A stretch of 50,973 nt of DNA from Streptomyces albicerus (GTDB taxonomy: Bacteria; Actinomycetota; Actinomycetes; Streptomycetales; Streptomycetaceae), in NCBI RefSeq assembly GCF_008905045.1, contig NZ_VWMY01000024.1, positions 1-50,973 on the forward strand, read 5' to 3'. Below are positions 27,522 to 36,644 of this stretch, piece after piece. How positions within the stretch are numbered: position 1 is the first letter of the stretch; each line of letters opens with the position of its first letter. The notes below the pieces were generated by a model. It saw nothing but the letters and a program-made list of their open reading frames with translations. It was not told where the DNA came from and did no database searches. The translations under genes and the position numbers were made by a program.

Positions 27522-28694
27522 ATGACCTCGAACGACGTCCCTGTCCCCGCCGATGGCTCCGCCGGTTCCGGTGGCCGTCGGCGTGCGCTGGGACGGGGGC
27601 CCGGGGCTGCGCCCCCGGCTGAGCCTCCGGCCGAGGTCCTGCCGCCTGCGGAGCCCGCGCCCGAGCCGGTGCCCGAACCTTCTGCGGAAGCCGAGCCGCC
27701 TGCGGCGGAGAGCGAGGTTCTGGGCCCGGCGGATTCTGAGGCTGCGGACCGTGGGGCGTCGCGCCCACCCTCCCCCACTCTCGGCTCCGCTCGAGCGGGG
27801 GGACCCCCATCGCCCGGCGAGACGCCTGCCCACAACGCCGGCGAGCTGGAAAGCGAGCCTGAGCCCGCCGCACCCGAAGAGCCCGACGACGGGGTCTTCA
27901 AGGTTCGGCTTGCCAACTTCGAGGGGCCCTTCGATCTGCTGCTTCAGCTGATCTCCAAGCACAAGCTGGACGTCACCGAAGTCGCGCTCTCCAAGGTCAC
28001 CGACGAGTTCATGGCGCACATCCGGGCCATGGGACCGGACTGGGACCTCGACCAGACCACCGAGTTTCTTGTCGTCGCGGCCACGCTGCTCGACCTGAAG
28101 GCCGCTCGGTTGCTGCCCTCCGCCGAGGTCGAGGACGAAGCCGACCTGGCCCTGCTCGAAGCGCGGGACCTGCTCTTCGCGCGGCTGCTGCAGTACCGCG
28201 CTTACAAGCAGATCGCCGACATCTTCAACCGCCGCCTCGAGGAGGAGGCCCGGCGCTACCCCCGTACCGTCGGTCTTGAGGCGCACCACGCCGAGCTGCT
28301 GCCCGAAGTCGTCATCAGCATCGGGGCGGAAGGATTCGCCAAGCTCGCCGTGAAGGCGATGCAGCCGAAGCCGAAGCCCCAGGTGTACGTCGACCACATC
28401 CACGCCCCGCTCGTCAGCGTGCAGGAGCAGGCCGCGATCGTGGTGGAGCGGCTGCGGGAGCTCGGGGAGGCCAGTTTCCGCTCGCTCGTCGAGGACACCG
28501 ACGACACCCTTACCGTCGTGGCGCGTTTCCTGGCCCTTCTGGAGCTCTATCGCGAGAAGGCGGTCTCCCTGGACCAGGAAGAGGCTCTGGGGGAGCTGAT
28601 GGTGCGCTGGACGGGCGGGGAGGGGGATGCGCAGCCGACGGTGACGGACGAGTTCGACAGGCCGCCGGAGCCGGTCAAGGAGGAGAAGACGTGA
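27522..28694 (+). CDS. scpA: Segregation and condensation protein A
   Basis: 390 residues, longer than the usual ~250-280. The kleisin domain starts near residue 124 (VFKVRLANFEGPFDLLLQLI), with HKLDVTEVALSKVTDEFM, FLVVAATLLDLKAARLLP and a C-terminal winged helix. It bridges SMC heads together with ScpB. The extra 120 N-terminal residues are Pro/Glu/Ala-rich; residues 83-97 are encoded by the 42-bp palindromic element. The stop overlaps the scpB start (GTGA). Confidence 0.94.
   Translation: MTSNDVPVPADGSAGSGGRRRALGRGPGAAPPAEPPAEVLPPAEPAPEPVPEPSAEAEPPAAESEVLGPADSEAADRGASRPPSPTLGSARAGGPPSPGETPAHNAGELESEPEPAAPEEPDDGVFKVRLANFEGPFDLLLQLISKHKLDVTEVALSKVTDEFMAHIRAMGPDWDLDQTTEFLVVAATLLDLKAARLLPSAEVEDEADLALLEARDLLFARLLQYRAYKQIADIFNRRLEEEARRYPRTVGLEAHHAELLPEVVISIGAEGFAKLAVKAMQPKPKPQVYVDHIHAPLVSVQEQAAIVVERLRELGEASFRSLVEDTDDTLTVVARFLALLELYREKAVSLDQEEALGELMVRWTGGEGDAQPTVTDEFDRPPEPVKEEKT
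27769..27810 (+). repeat. 42-bp palindromic element, copy 2 (inside scpA)
   Basis: Begins CCTCCCCCACTCTCGGCTCC and ends CGAGCGGGGGGACCCCCAT. It differs from copy 1 at two positions and is read in the same frame, as SPTLGSARAGGPPS. Confidence 0.9.
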
Positions 28695-29347
28695 GCGAGG
28701 ACACCATCGAGGCCCCGGCAGGACCGCGTACCGTCGCGGACCTCGACCTCCGGCCCGCCCTGGAGGCCGTGCTCATGGTCGTGGACGAGCCCGCGACCGT
28801 GGAGCACCTCGCGAAGATCCTGGAGCGGCCGAAACGGCAGATCGCGGACGCGCTGCGCGCGCTGGCCGACGAGTACACCGTCCAGGGGCGCGGCTTCGAG
28901 CTGCGGCTCGTCGCCGGTGGCTGGCGTTTCTACACCCGGCCCGAGTACGCGGCGGCGGTCGAGCGCTTCGTGCTGGACGGGCAGCAGGCCCGGCTCACCC
29001 AGGCGGCGCTGGAGACCCTGGCCGTGGTCGCGTACCGGCAGCCGGTCAGCCGTTCCCGGGTCTCGGCGGTCCGTGGAGTGAACTGCGACGGCGTGATGCG
29101 GACCCTCCTGCAGCGGGGTCTGGTCGAGGAGGCGGGCGCGGAACCCGAAACAGGTGCGATCCTGTACAGGACGACGAACTACTTCCTGGAGCGAATGGGC
29201 CTGCGCGGCCTGGACGAGCTCCCGGAGCTCGCGCCCTTCCTCCCCGAGGCGGACGCGATCGAGGCCGAGACGCTGGAAGGGGTCCCGTCGTTCGATCCGG
29301 ATGCACCGGATGCAGATGCAGACGACACGACGACGACGGAACTTTGA
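28691..29347 (+). CDS. scpB: Segregation and condensation protein B
   Basis: 218 residues with two winged-helix domains: LRPALEAVLMVVDEPATVEH, then LTQAALETLAVVAYRQPVSR and LLQRGLVEEAG. It dimerises and binds ScpA in the SMC complex. The GTG overlaps the scpA stop; its TGA overlaps the ATG of the pseudouridine synthase gene (TGATG). Confidence 0.95.
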   Translation: MSEDTIEAPAGPRTVADLDLRPALEAVLMVVDEPATVEHLAKILERPKRQIADALRALADEYTVQGRGFELRLVAGGWRFYTRPEYAAAVERFVLDGQQARLTQAALETLAVVAYRQPVSRSRVSAVRGVNCDGVMRTLLQRGLVEEAGAEPETGAILYRTTNYFLERMGLRGLDELPELAPFLPEADAIEAETLEGVPSFDPDAPDADADDTTTTEL

Positions 29348-30492
29348 TGCGAAGCAGTGGCAGCGGCAGTGGCAGGAACACCGGGCGCGGCAACCCCCGG
29401 GGGACCGGTGGGGGCGGCAAGCCCCGGGGGACCAGTGGGGGCGGCAAGCCCCGCGGCACCGGGGGGAGCGGCTCCCAGCCGAAGAGCGGGGGAGCGCGCG
29501 ACGACAGGCCGAAGCGCGCTGGAAAGCCCCGTCCCGAGGAGCGCCGCTACGACGTGGGCCCCAGCGCCACCCACGAGGGCCCGAAGTCGGGGCGCGGCAA
29601 CGCGGCACGCGGCGGCGCCAAGGGCGGTCCCAAGCAGGGACAGCAGCGCGGTGGCCGTACGGAGCCCGCGCGCTCCCGTGAGTACGAGACGCGCGCCGAG
29701 GAGCGCAACCGTGACCGGTACGCGGGCAAGCCGGACGTCAAGCCGCCCAAGACCTTCCCGGGCGCCGAGCAGGAGGGCGAGCGCCTGCAGAAGGTGCTCG
29801 CGCGCGCGGGCTACGGTTCGCGGCGTGCCTGCGAGGAGCTGGTCGAGCAGGCCAGGGTCGAGGTCAACGGCGAGATCGTCATGGAGCAGGGTCTGCGCGT
29901 CGACCCGGAGCACGACGAGATCAAGGTCGACGGGCTGACCGTCGCCACGCAGTCGTACCAGTTCTTCTCGCTGAACAAGCCCGCCGGCGTCGTGTCGACC
30001 ATGGAGGACACGGAGGGCCGGCAGTGCCTCGGTGACTACGTGACGAACCGCGAGACGCGGCTCTTCCACGTCGGGCGGCTCGACACCGAGACGGAGGGCG
30101 TCATCCTGCTCACCAACCACGGAGAGCTGGCGCACCGCCTGACCCACCCCAAGTACGGCGTGAAGAAGGTCTACCTCGCGCACATCGTGGGCCCGATCCC
30201 GCGCGACCTGGGCAAGCAGCTCAAGGACGGCATCCAGCTGGAGGACGGGTACGCGAAGGCGGACCACTTCAGGGTCGTCGAGCAGACCGGCAAGAACTAC
30301 CTCGTAGAGGTGACCCTGCACGAGGGCCGCAAGCACATCGTGCGGCGCATGCTCGCCGAGGCCGGTTTCCCGGTCGACAAGCTCGTGCGCGTGTCCTTCG
30401 GGCCGATCACCCTCGGCGACCAGAAGTCGGGGTGGCTGCGGCGGCTGTCGAACACCGAGGTCGGGATGCTGATGAAGGAAGTCGGCCTCTAG
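29347..30492 (+). CDS. rluB: RluB/RsuA-family pseudouridine synthase
   Basis: 381 residues. The first ~130 residues are Gly/Arg/Lys/Pro-rich repeats (GGGGKPRGTSGGGKPRGTGG), an extended basic tail. Then an S4 domain (RLQKVLARAGYGSRRACEEL) and the catalytic domain with LNKPAGVVSTMED and the catalytic Asp in VGRLDTETEGVILLTN. It modifies uridine in rRNA, probably the 23S site of RluB, though RsuA-like 16S specificity is not excluded. Last gene of the operon, followed by a T-run terminator. Confidence 0.92.
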   Translation: MRSSGSGSGRNTGRGNPRGTGGGGKPRGTSGGGKPRGTGGSGSQPKSGGARDDRPKRAGKPRPEERRYDVGPSATHEGPKSGRGNAARGGAKGGPKQGQQRGGRTEPARSREYETRAEERNRDRYAGKPDVKPPKTFPGAEQEGERLQKVLARAGYGSRRACEELVEQARVEVNGEIVMEQGLRVDPEHDEIKVDGLTVATQSYQFFSLNKPAGVVSTMEDTEGRQCLGDYVTNRETRLFHVGRLDTETEGVILLTNHGELAHRLTHPKYGVKKVYLAHIVGPIPRDLGKQLKDGIQLEDGYAKADHFRVVEQTGKNYLVEVTLHEGRKHIVRRMLAEAGFPVDKLVRVSFGPITLGDQKSGWLRRLSNTEVGMLMKEVGL

Positions 30493-30507
30493 AAGTCGTC
30501 AGGTGGG

Positions 30508-30547
30508 GCCTCCGGGAGGCTTTCAGGAGGCTTTGGGGGAGTTTTTT
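30508..30547 (+). terminator. Terminator with T-run after rluB
   Basis: GCCTC-CGG-GAGGC at 30508-30520 is followed by a second GGAGGC and TTTTTT at 30542-30547. T-runs are uncommon in this genome, which makes it stand out. Confidence 0.65.
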
Positions 30548-30645
30548 CGCACGGCGTCGGCCGGTTCCGGGATTTCTCGGCGCCGGCCGATGCGTTTTCG
30601 TCCGCCCGCCGGTCTGTACCGGTGGGCGAGCGAAGGGATACGGCG

Positions 30646-31613
<968 letters not shown>

Positions 31614-31617
<4 letters not shown>

Positions 31618-32198
31618 ACTCCGGGGAGCTGCTGGAACGTTCGCTCGCGTACGCCCTGGGAAGCGTCGCCGCCGTGGCCCCTGGGAGCCTGGGGCGGGCC
31701 ACCCCGTGCGCGCGGTGGGACCTGGGGGAGTTGCTCGGTCATCTCGACGACGGGCTCGACGCACTGCACGAGGGGCTGACGGGCGGCCGGATCGGTCTCT
31801 TCCCGGGGGCGGAAGGCCGCGCGGATCCCGCGTGCGACTTCCGGCGGCGGGCCTGCGCGCTGCTCGGCGCCTGGGTGGCCCTGCCCGGTGAGGGGCGCTC
31901 CGTGACCGTGGGCGACCGCCCGCTGGACGTCCGGGTGATGGCGGCCACCGGCGCCGTCGAGATCGCCGTGCACGGCTGGGACGTGGCGCAGGCCTGCGGG
32001 CGGCCGCGGCCGATTCCGTCCGCGCTCGCGGCCGAGCTGCTGTCCGTCGCGCGGTGCGTGGTCGCGGACGAGGACCGCGGGGTGCGTTTCGCCGAGCCGG
32101 TCGGCGTGCCGCCCCGGGCCGGTGCCTCCGACCGGCTCGTCGGGTTCCTCGGTCGCGATTCCTTTTCGGGGCGGGGCCGGTCTGCCTTCCGTGAGTGA
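31614..32198 (+). CDS. Maleylpyruvate isomerase-fold (MDMPI/DinB-like) protein
   Basis: 194 residues. N-terminal LLERSLAYALGSV, WDLGELLGHLDDGLDALHEG and EIAVHGWDVAQACGRPRPIP match the TIGR03086-type mycothiol-dependent, metal-binding four-helix family; the His in GHLDD and in VHGWD are the expected metal ligands. Coupled to the sigma gene by a GTGA overlap, so it may act in the response the sigma factor controls. Exact reaction unknown. Confidence 0.82.
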
Positions 32199-32211
32199 CT
32201 TTCACGGAAGG
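32185..32211 (+). promoter_or_regulatory. 10-bp inverted repeat covering the ribosome site of the MFS gene
   Basis: CCTTCCGTGA (32185-32194) pairs perfectly with TCACGGAAGG (32202-32211) around a 7-nt loop. The left arm is coding sequence of the previous gene; the right arm contains the GGAAGG that precedes ATG 32223. A short alternative pairing (AGGG 32209-32212 with CCCT 32218-32221) overlaps it. Confidence 0.65.
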
Positions 32212-32222
32212 GCTTATCCCTC

Positions 32223-33650
32223 ATGGCTGACATCGATATCGCAGAGACCTTGCTCGCCCCCGCCCGCAAGCCACCGTCCACCGCGCCCCCACGGCGCGTC
32301 TGGACGGTGGTCCTTGCCGGGCTGGGGGCGCTCCTGTGCGCGCTGGACGTGGTGGTCGTCGCCACCGCGCTGCCCGCGCTGCAGGCCGACTTCGGGGCGA
32401 GCCTGTCCGCCCTGGAGTGGACGATCAACGCGTACAACCTCGTCTTCGCCTGTCTGACCCTGACGGGCGCGGCGCTCGGCGACCGGTTCGGGCGGCGGCG
32501 GATGTTCGTCGTCGGGCTCGCCGTCTTCACGCTGGCCTCCGCGTGGGCCGCGCTGGCCGGCGGCGCCGGTGAACTCATCGCCGCACGTGCCGTCCAGGGC
32601 GCCGGAGCGGCCGTACTGCTGCCCCTCACCCTGACCCTGATCAGCGAGGCGTTCCCGGCCGAGAAGCGGGGCGTGGCGATCGGCCTCTGGGGCGGGGTGA
32701 GCGGGCTCGGGGTGGCCGCCGGGCCGGTGCTGGGCGGGGCCGTCACGGATGGCCTGTCCTGGCAGTGGATCTTCTGGCTGAACGTGCCCCTGGGGCTTGT
32801 GATGCTTCCGCTCGCCGCGATGAAGCTGCGCGAGAGCTTCGGGCCGCGGCCTCAACTGGACATCGTGGGTCTGGTGTTGGCGGCCGTAGGCCTGACCGGG
32901 CTCGCCTGGGCACCGGTGCGGGCGCCGGAGGCCGGGTGGGGGAGTGCCGAGGTGCTGGTCGCCCTGGCCGTCGGGGTCGTGTTCCTGGCGGCCTTCCTCG
33001 GCTGGGAGCGGTCGGGGGCGAAATACCCGATGCTGCCGCTCGCGCACTTCCGGCGGCGCGGCTTCTCCACCGCCAACGGCGCGGTCTTCCTGATGTTCAT
33101 GTCGCTGCTCGGCGCGCTGTTCATGATCTCGCAGCTCTTCCAGGTCGGCCTGGGCAACACCCCCTTGGAGGCGGGCCTGCGGATTCTGGTGTGGACCGGC
33201 ACGCCGCTGCTCGTCGCGCCGGTCGCGGGCGCGCTCGCGGACCGGTTCGGGAACCGGCCCTTCATGCTGACGGGCCTCGTCCTCCAGGCGGTGGGACTCG
33301 CGCTGATGGCCTGGCAGGTGGAGCCCGGGGTCAGCTACGACCGCCTGGTCGTGCCGCTGATCATCGCCGGAGTCGGCATCTCGATGGTCTTCCCCACCGT
33401 CGCGAACGCCGTGAGCTCGTCGGTGCCGCCCGCCGATGTGGGCGTCGCGTCGGGCGTCAACAACGCGCTGCGCGAGCTGGGCGGGGTCTTCGGAGTCGCC
33501 GTGGCCGCGGCCGTGTTCGTCCGGTACGGGGGCTACGACTCGGCGGAGAGCTTCATCGACGGATGCGCCCCCGCGCTGTGGGTCTCGGCGGCAGCCTCGG
33601 CCGCCGGGGCGGTGGTGGCGTCGTTCGCGCCGTCCAAGCAAGGGAGTTGA
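32223..33650 (+). CDS. MFS transporter, DHA2 (14-TM) drug-efflux type
   Basis: 475 residues with about 14 hydrophobic segments. Motifs: ALDVVVVATALPALQADFGA (motif D1), LGDRFGRRRMFVVGL (motif A), RAVQGAGAAVLLPLTLTLIS (motif B) and GVSGLGVAAGPVLGGAVTD (antiporter motif C). It is likely a proton-driven exporter in the inner membrane. It follows the sigma/MDMPI pair after 24 bp that hold a hairpin over its ribosome site. Confidence 0.92.
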   Translation: MADIDIAETLLAPARKPPSTAPPRRVWTVVLAGLGALLCALDVVVVATALPALQADFGASLSALEWTINAYNLVFACLTLTGAALGDRFGRRRMFVVGLAVFTLASAWAALAGGAGELIAARAVQGAGAAVLLPLTLTLISEAFPAEKRGVAIGLWGGVSGLGVAAGPVLGGAVTDGLSWQWIFWLNVPLGLVMLPLAAMKLRESFGPRPQLDIVGLVLAAVGLTGLAWAPVRAPEAGWGSAEVLVALAVGVVFLAAFLGWERSGAKYPMLPLAHFRRRGFSTANGAVFLMFMSLLGALFMISQLFQVGLGNTPLEAGLRILVWTGTPLLVAPVAGALADRFGNRPFMLTGLVLQAVGLALMAWQVEPGVSYDRLVVPLIIAGVGISMVFPTVANAVSSSVPPADVGVASGVNNALRELGGVFGVAVAAAVFVRYGGYDSAESFIDGCAPALWVSAAASAAGAVVASFAPSKQGS

Positions 33651-33654
33651 GGGG

Positions 33655-33695
33655 TTGCCACCGGCCGCCCATCTCTTTATAGTCTGAGTGACTAT
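33655..33695 (+). promoter_or_regulatory. Promoter with palindromic operator on the -10 box (Nudix regulator gene)
   Basis: TTGCCA (33655-33660), 17-bp spacer, TATAGT (33678-33683). The perfect palindrome ATAGTC-N5-GACTAT (33679-33695) covers the -10 and the expected transcription start. This is the classic geometry of an autorepressor site. AAGGAGG at 33697-33703 then precedes GTG 33712. Confidence 0.8.
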
Positions 33696-33711
33696 TAAGG
33701 AGGTGGGCAGC

Positions 33712-34473
33712 GTGGCCGCAGCAGAGGGCACCGCACCCGAGGGCTACGACAAGCACGCCTTCGAGCCGTTCGCCGTCACCGTCGATCTCGCGGTGTTCAC
33801 GGTCCGGGCGGGCGCACTCCAGGTGCTGCTGATCGAGCGCGGACAGGAGCCGTACGCGGGCCGCTGGGCGTTGCCCGGCGGCTTCGTGCTGCCCAAGGAG
33901 TCCGCCGAGACGGCCGCCAGGCGCGAACTCGCCGAGGAGACCGGGTTGTCGGACGTCTCGGGGCTCCATCTGGAGCAGCTGCGCACGTACAGCGAGCCGG
34001 ACCGCGATCCCCGGATGCGGGTCGTCTCCGTGGCATACACCGCGCTGCTGCCCGACCCACCCGAACCGCACGGCGGCGGGGACGCGGCGAGCGCGCGATG
34101 GCTGCCGTACGACGGGCTCGGGCCGCTCGCCTTCGACCACGACCGGATCCTCGCCGACGCACATGAACGGGTCGGTGCCAGGCTCGAGTACACCTGCCTC
34201 GCCACGGCGTTCTGCCCGCCGGAGTTCACCCTCGGGGAGCTCCAGCAGGTCTACGAGACCGTATGGGGCACGGTTCTCGACCGGCCGAACTTCCGGCGCA
34301 AGGTCCTTGCCACGCCCGGTTTCGTCGAGCAGATCCCCGGTGCCGCACGGCTGACCGGCGGGCGGGGCAAACCCGCCGCGCTGTATCGCGCGGGTACCGC
34401 CACCGCCCTGCACCCCCCGCTGCTGCGACCGGCATCGGCACTGTCTTCGTCTACGGAAGGACGACCCTCATGA
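33712..34473 (+). CDS. NrtR-type Nudix transcriptional regulator
   Basis: 253 residues. N-terminal Nudix domain with an intact box, GGFVLPKESAETAARREL plus AEETGL, preceded by LLIERGQEPYAGRWALPGG. The C-terminal ~80 residues (PPEFTLGELQQVYETVWGTV, then LDRPNFRRKVL) form the winged helix typical of NrtR regulators, which respond to ADP-ribose and control NAD metabolism. Because the Nudix residues are intact, residual hydrolase activity is possible. GTG 33712 is chosen for AAGGAGG 8 nt upstream; the frame's GTG at 33688 lies inside the operator. The stop overlaps the next start (ATGA). Confidence 0.9.
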   Translation: MAAAEGTAPEGYDKHAFEPFAVTVDLAVFTVRAGALQVLLIERGQEPYAGRWALPGGFVLPKESAETAARRELAEETGLSDVSGLHLEQLRTYSEPDRDPRMRVVSVAYTALLPDPPEPHGGGDAASARWLPYDGLGPLAFDHDRILADAHERVGARLEYTCLATAFCPPEFTLGELQQVYETVWGTVLDRPNFRRKVLATPGFVEQIPGAARLTGGRGKPAALYRAGTATALHPPLLRPASALSSSTEGRPS

Positions 34474-35489
34474 CCACGACCGTCAGGAAGCACGCCGCCA
34501 CCGGGGCGTTGGTCGGGCTCGCCCTCGGGGACGCGCTCGGCTACCCCACCGAGTTCAAGGACGTGCCGTCGATCCTCGCCACGTTCGGGCCCTGGCGCGA
34601 GATGGAGCTGCCGGATCCCGCGTACGTCACGGACGACACGCAGATGACGCTGGCGCTGGGACGGGGGCTGCGGACGGCGACGGATCGGGGGCTGCTCGGG
34701 CCCCGGGAGTTGGAAGAGCCGGTGCGCAGGGAGTTCATCGCCTGGAATCGGTCGCCGGAGAACAACCGCGCGCCGGGCAACACCTGCCTGACCGCCTGCG
34801 AGCTGCTGGAGCGCGAGGACCTGCCCTGGCAGCAGGCCAGCCAGGTGGGGTCGAAGGGCTGCGGTGCCAACATGCGTGTCGCTCCCCTCGGCCTCGTCCC
34901 GGGGCTGAGCGACGAACAGCGGGCGGGGGCCGCCCAGTTGCAGGCCGCGCTCACACACGGCCACCCGACGGCGCTCGCCGCCTCCGACCTCACCGCGCAC
35001 GCGGTGCGTCTGCTCGCGCAGGGCGCCGAGCCGACGGGCCTGGTCGGACTGCTGCGCTCGTACGCGTACGAGAACCGCACCCGCTACCACGACCGCTGGC
35101 TCGGCGATCTGTGGACCCGCGCCCAGGACCCGACGCCGACGCACTTCATCGCGCGCGGCTGGGACGAGTGCCTGGAGGCCCTGGAGCGGCTTCAGCAGGC
35201 ACTGCGGTCACCGTCGCCCGAGACGGACCCGTGTCTGGCCACCGGTGCCGGATGGATCGCGGAAGAGGCCCTCGCCACCGGCCTGCTGTGCTTCCTGCTC
35301 TTCGTGGACGAGCCCGTGACGGCCCTGCGCCGGGCCGCCTGCACCTCGGGGGACTCGGACTCGATCGCATGCCTCGCCGGCGCCTTCGCGGGGGCGTACC
35401 TCGGTGCCGATGTATGGCCTACGGAGTGGGCCGACAGGATCGAGTACCAGGGGGACCTGATGGCACTGGGGGCGCTCTGGGACGCCTGA
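34470..35489 (+). CDS. ADP-ribosylglycohydrolase family protein
   Basis: 339 residues. The N-terminal GALVGLALGDALGYPTEF, the DDTQMTLALGRGL motif and the C-terminal GDSDSIACLAGAFAGAYLGA supply the acidic residues that bind the two Mg ions in DraG/ARH-type hydrolases. It should release ADP-ribose from a protein, nucleic acid or metabolite. GGAAGGA at 34455-34461 precedes the ATG. Its coupling to an NrtR-type ADP-ribose sensor makes a coherent ADP-ribose module. Confidence 0.92.
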   Translation: MTTTVRKHAATGALVGLALGDALGYPTEFKDVPSILATFGPWREMELPDPAYVTDDTQMTLALGRGLRTATDRGLLGPRELEEPVRREFIAWNRSPENNRAPGNTCLTACELLEREDLPWQQASQVGSKGCGANMRVAPLGLVPGLSDEQRAGAAQLQAALTHGHPTALAASDLTAHAVRLLAQGAEPTGLVGLLRSYAYENRTRYHDRWLGDLWTRAQDPTPTHFIARGWDECLEALERLQQALRSPSPETDPCLATGAGWIAEEALATGLLCFLLFVDEPVTALRRAACTSGDSDSIACLAGAFAGAYLGADVWPTEWADRIEYQGDLMALGALWDA

Positions 35490-35520
35490 CCGGCCGAGCC
35501 GGGCCGTCCCGGGAGCCGGT

Positions 35521-35967
35521 TCACGCCACGCTGATCGAGTCCCCGGTGACCGTGATCTGCTTCTCGGGGAGCGGCTTCTGGGCCGGGCCGTCGGCCACCG
35601 AGCCGTCGGCGACGCGGAACTTGCTGCCGTGGCAGGTGCAGTTGATCGTGCCGTCCGAGACGTTGGCGACCGTGCAGCCCTGGTGGGTGCAGACCGCCGA
35701 GAAGGCCTTGAAGTCGCCCTGCTCGGCCTGGGTGACGACGACCTTCTCGTCCTTGAAGATCTTGCCGCCGCCGACCGGGATGTCGCCGGTCTTGGTGAGC
35801 TCCTCGCCGGCCGGCGCCTCGCCCCCGGTCGGGCTCCCCGAAGCGTCCGGGGAAGCGGGCTCCACCGTGTCGCCCCCGTCGTTCTCGTCCCCGTACTCGC
35901 TGCAGCCGACGAGCAGCGCGGCCGCGCCCGCAGCGAGAACCGTGCGCCGCGTCGAGGGGTTGGTCAT
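35521..35967 (-). CDS. Rieske [2Fe-2S] protein, Tat/lipoprotein type
   Basis: 148 residues. The N-terminus has a twin-arginine signal STRRTVLAAGAAALLVGCSE that ends in a lipobox-like Cys. An acidic linker follows, then the cluster ligands CTHQGC and CTCHGSKF (two Cys, two His). It is expected on the outer face of the membrane as an electron carrier. Its ATG overlaps the stop of the DUF6529 membrane-protein gene, so the two are coupled. Confidence 0.9.
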   Translation of the reverse strand: MTNPSTRRTVLAAGAAALLVGCSEYGDENDGGDTVEPASPDASGSPTGGEAPAGEELTKTGDIPVGGGKIFKDEKVVVTQAEQGDFKAFSAVCTHQGCTVANVSDGTINCTCHGSKFRVADGSVADGPAQKPLPEKQITVTGDSISVA

Positions 35968-36548
35968 GTCGTCACTCCGAACGTGCGGAAGAACCAGAGG
36001 GCGGAGGTCAGCCAGACCACCGTGAGGGCAGAGAAGACCAGTCCGCCGACGATGGGCAGCACCCAGCCGGGCAGACGCTCCGAGCGGAGCAGCAGCATCT
36101 TGGCACTGAAAGCACCGAAAAAGAAGCAACCCAGGAGTGAGTGCCACAAGACGCGCGGTTCATATGTCTGATAGCCCAATGCGTACAAACAGTGCACGGC
36201 TACCGGTACCGCGACAAGGAACGCGATCCGGCCCGACCAGCGGTGCAGCACCCCGGACCAGCTCGGCCCCGGCAGCCGCCCGTACACCATGAGTGCCGAC
36301 ACGAACTGCACGACCGCGAAGCCCATCGCGGCCGTGGCGAGCCACGACTTGACCGCGCCCGTGCTGTTGAAGCCCGCCAGGTTGAAGGCGGTGCCCTCCG
36401 GGTCGTGCACCTTTCCGTAGACGCCGAGGCCGACGGCGACCGCGCCCGCGACCAGGGCCGGTACGAGATAGCGGGCGGCTCCCGGGCGACGGTGGGCGGG
36501 ATCGGGCGAGGGGAAGCCCTGGGTGGCGGCGTTCGGGTCCACGGTCAT
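35964..36548 (-). CDS. DUF6529-type membrane protein, partner of Rieske protein
   Basis: 194 residues with about five hydrophobic segments: ARYLVPALVAGAVAVGLGVY, LATAAMGFAVVQFVSALMVY, IAFLVAVPVAVHCLYALGY, HSLLGCFFFGAFSAKMLLL, LPIVGGLVFSALTVVWLTSA. Three His lie at helix ends or inside helices (VLHRWSGR, AVHCLY, LWHSLLG), a pattern that resembles heme ligands of small cytochrome b-like proteins. ATG 36548 has AGGGAG 7 nt upstream. No experimental function is known to me. Confidence 0.78.
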   Translation of the reverse strand: MTVDPNAATQGFPSPDPAHRRPGAARYLVPALVAGAVAVGLGVYGKVHDPEGTAFNLAGFNSTGAVKSWLATAAMGFAVVQFVSALMVYGRLPGPSWSGVLHRWSGRIAFLVAVPVAVHCLYALGYQTYEPRVLWHSLLGCFFFGAFSAKMLLLRSERLPGWVLPIVGGLVFSALTVVWLTSALWFFRTFGVTT

Positions 36549-36644
36549 GGTCGGCTCCCTGCGGTCACGGTCATGGGGCAAGGGGCGGAGCTGCGGAGCT
36601 GAGGACAGAGGCAAGGGTGGGCGTGGGGATCATGGGTCACGGGA

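Noticed and set aside
33688..33711. GTG 33688 as start of the Nudix regulator
   Set aside because: It lies within the operator and before the expected transcript start; GTG 33712 has a strong AAGGAGG upstream.
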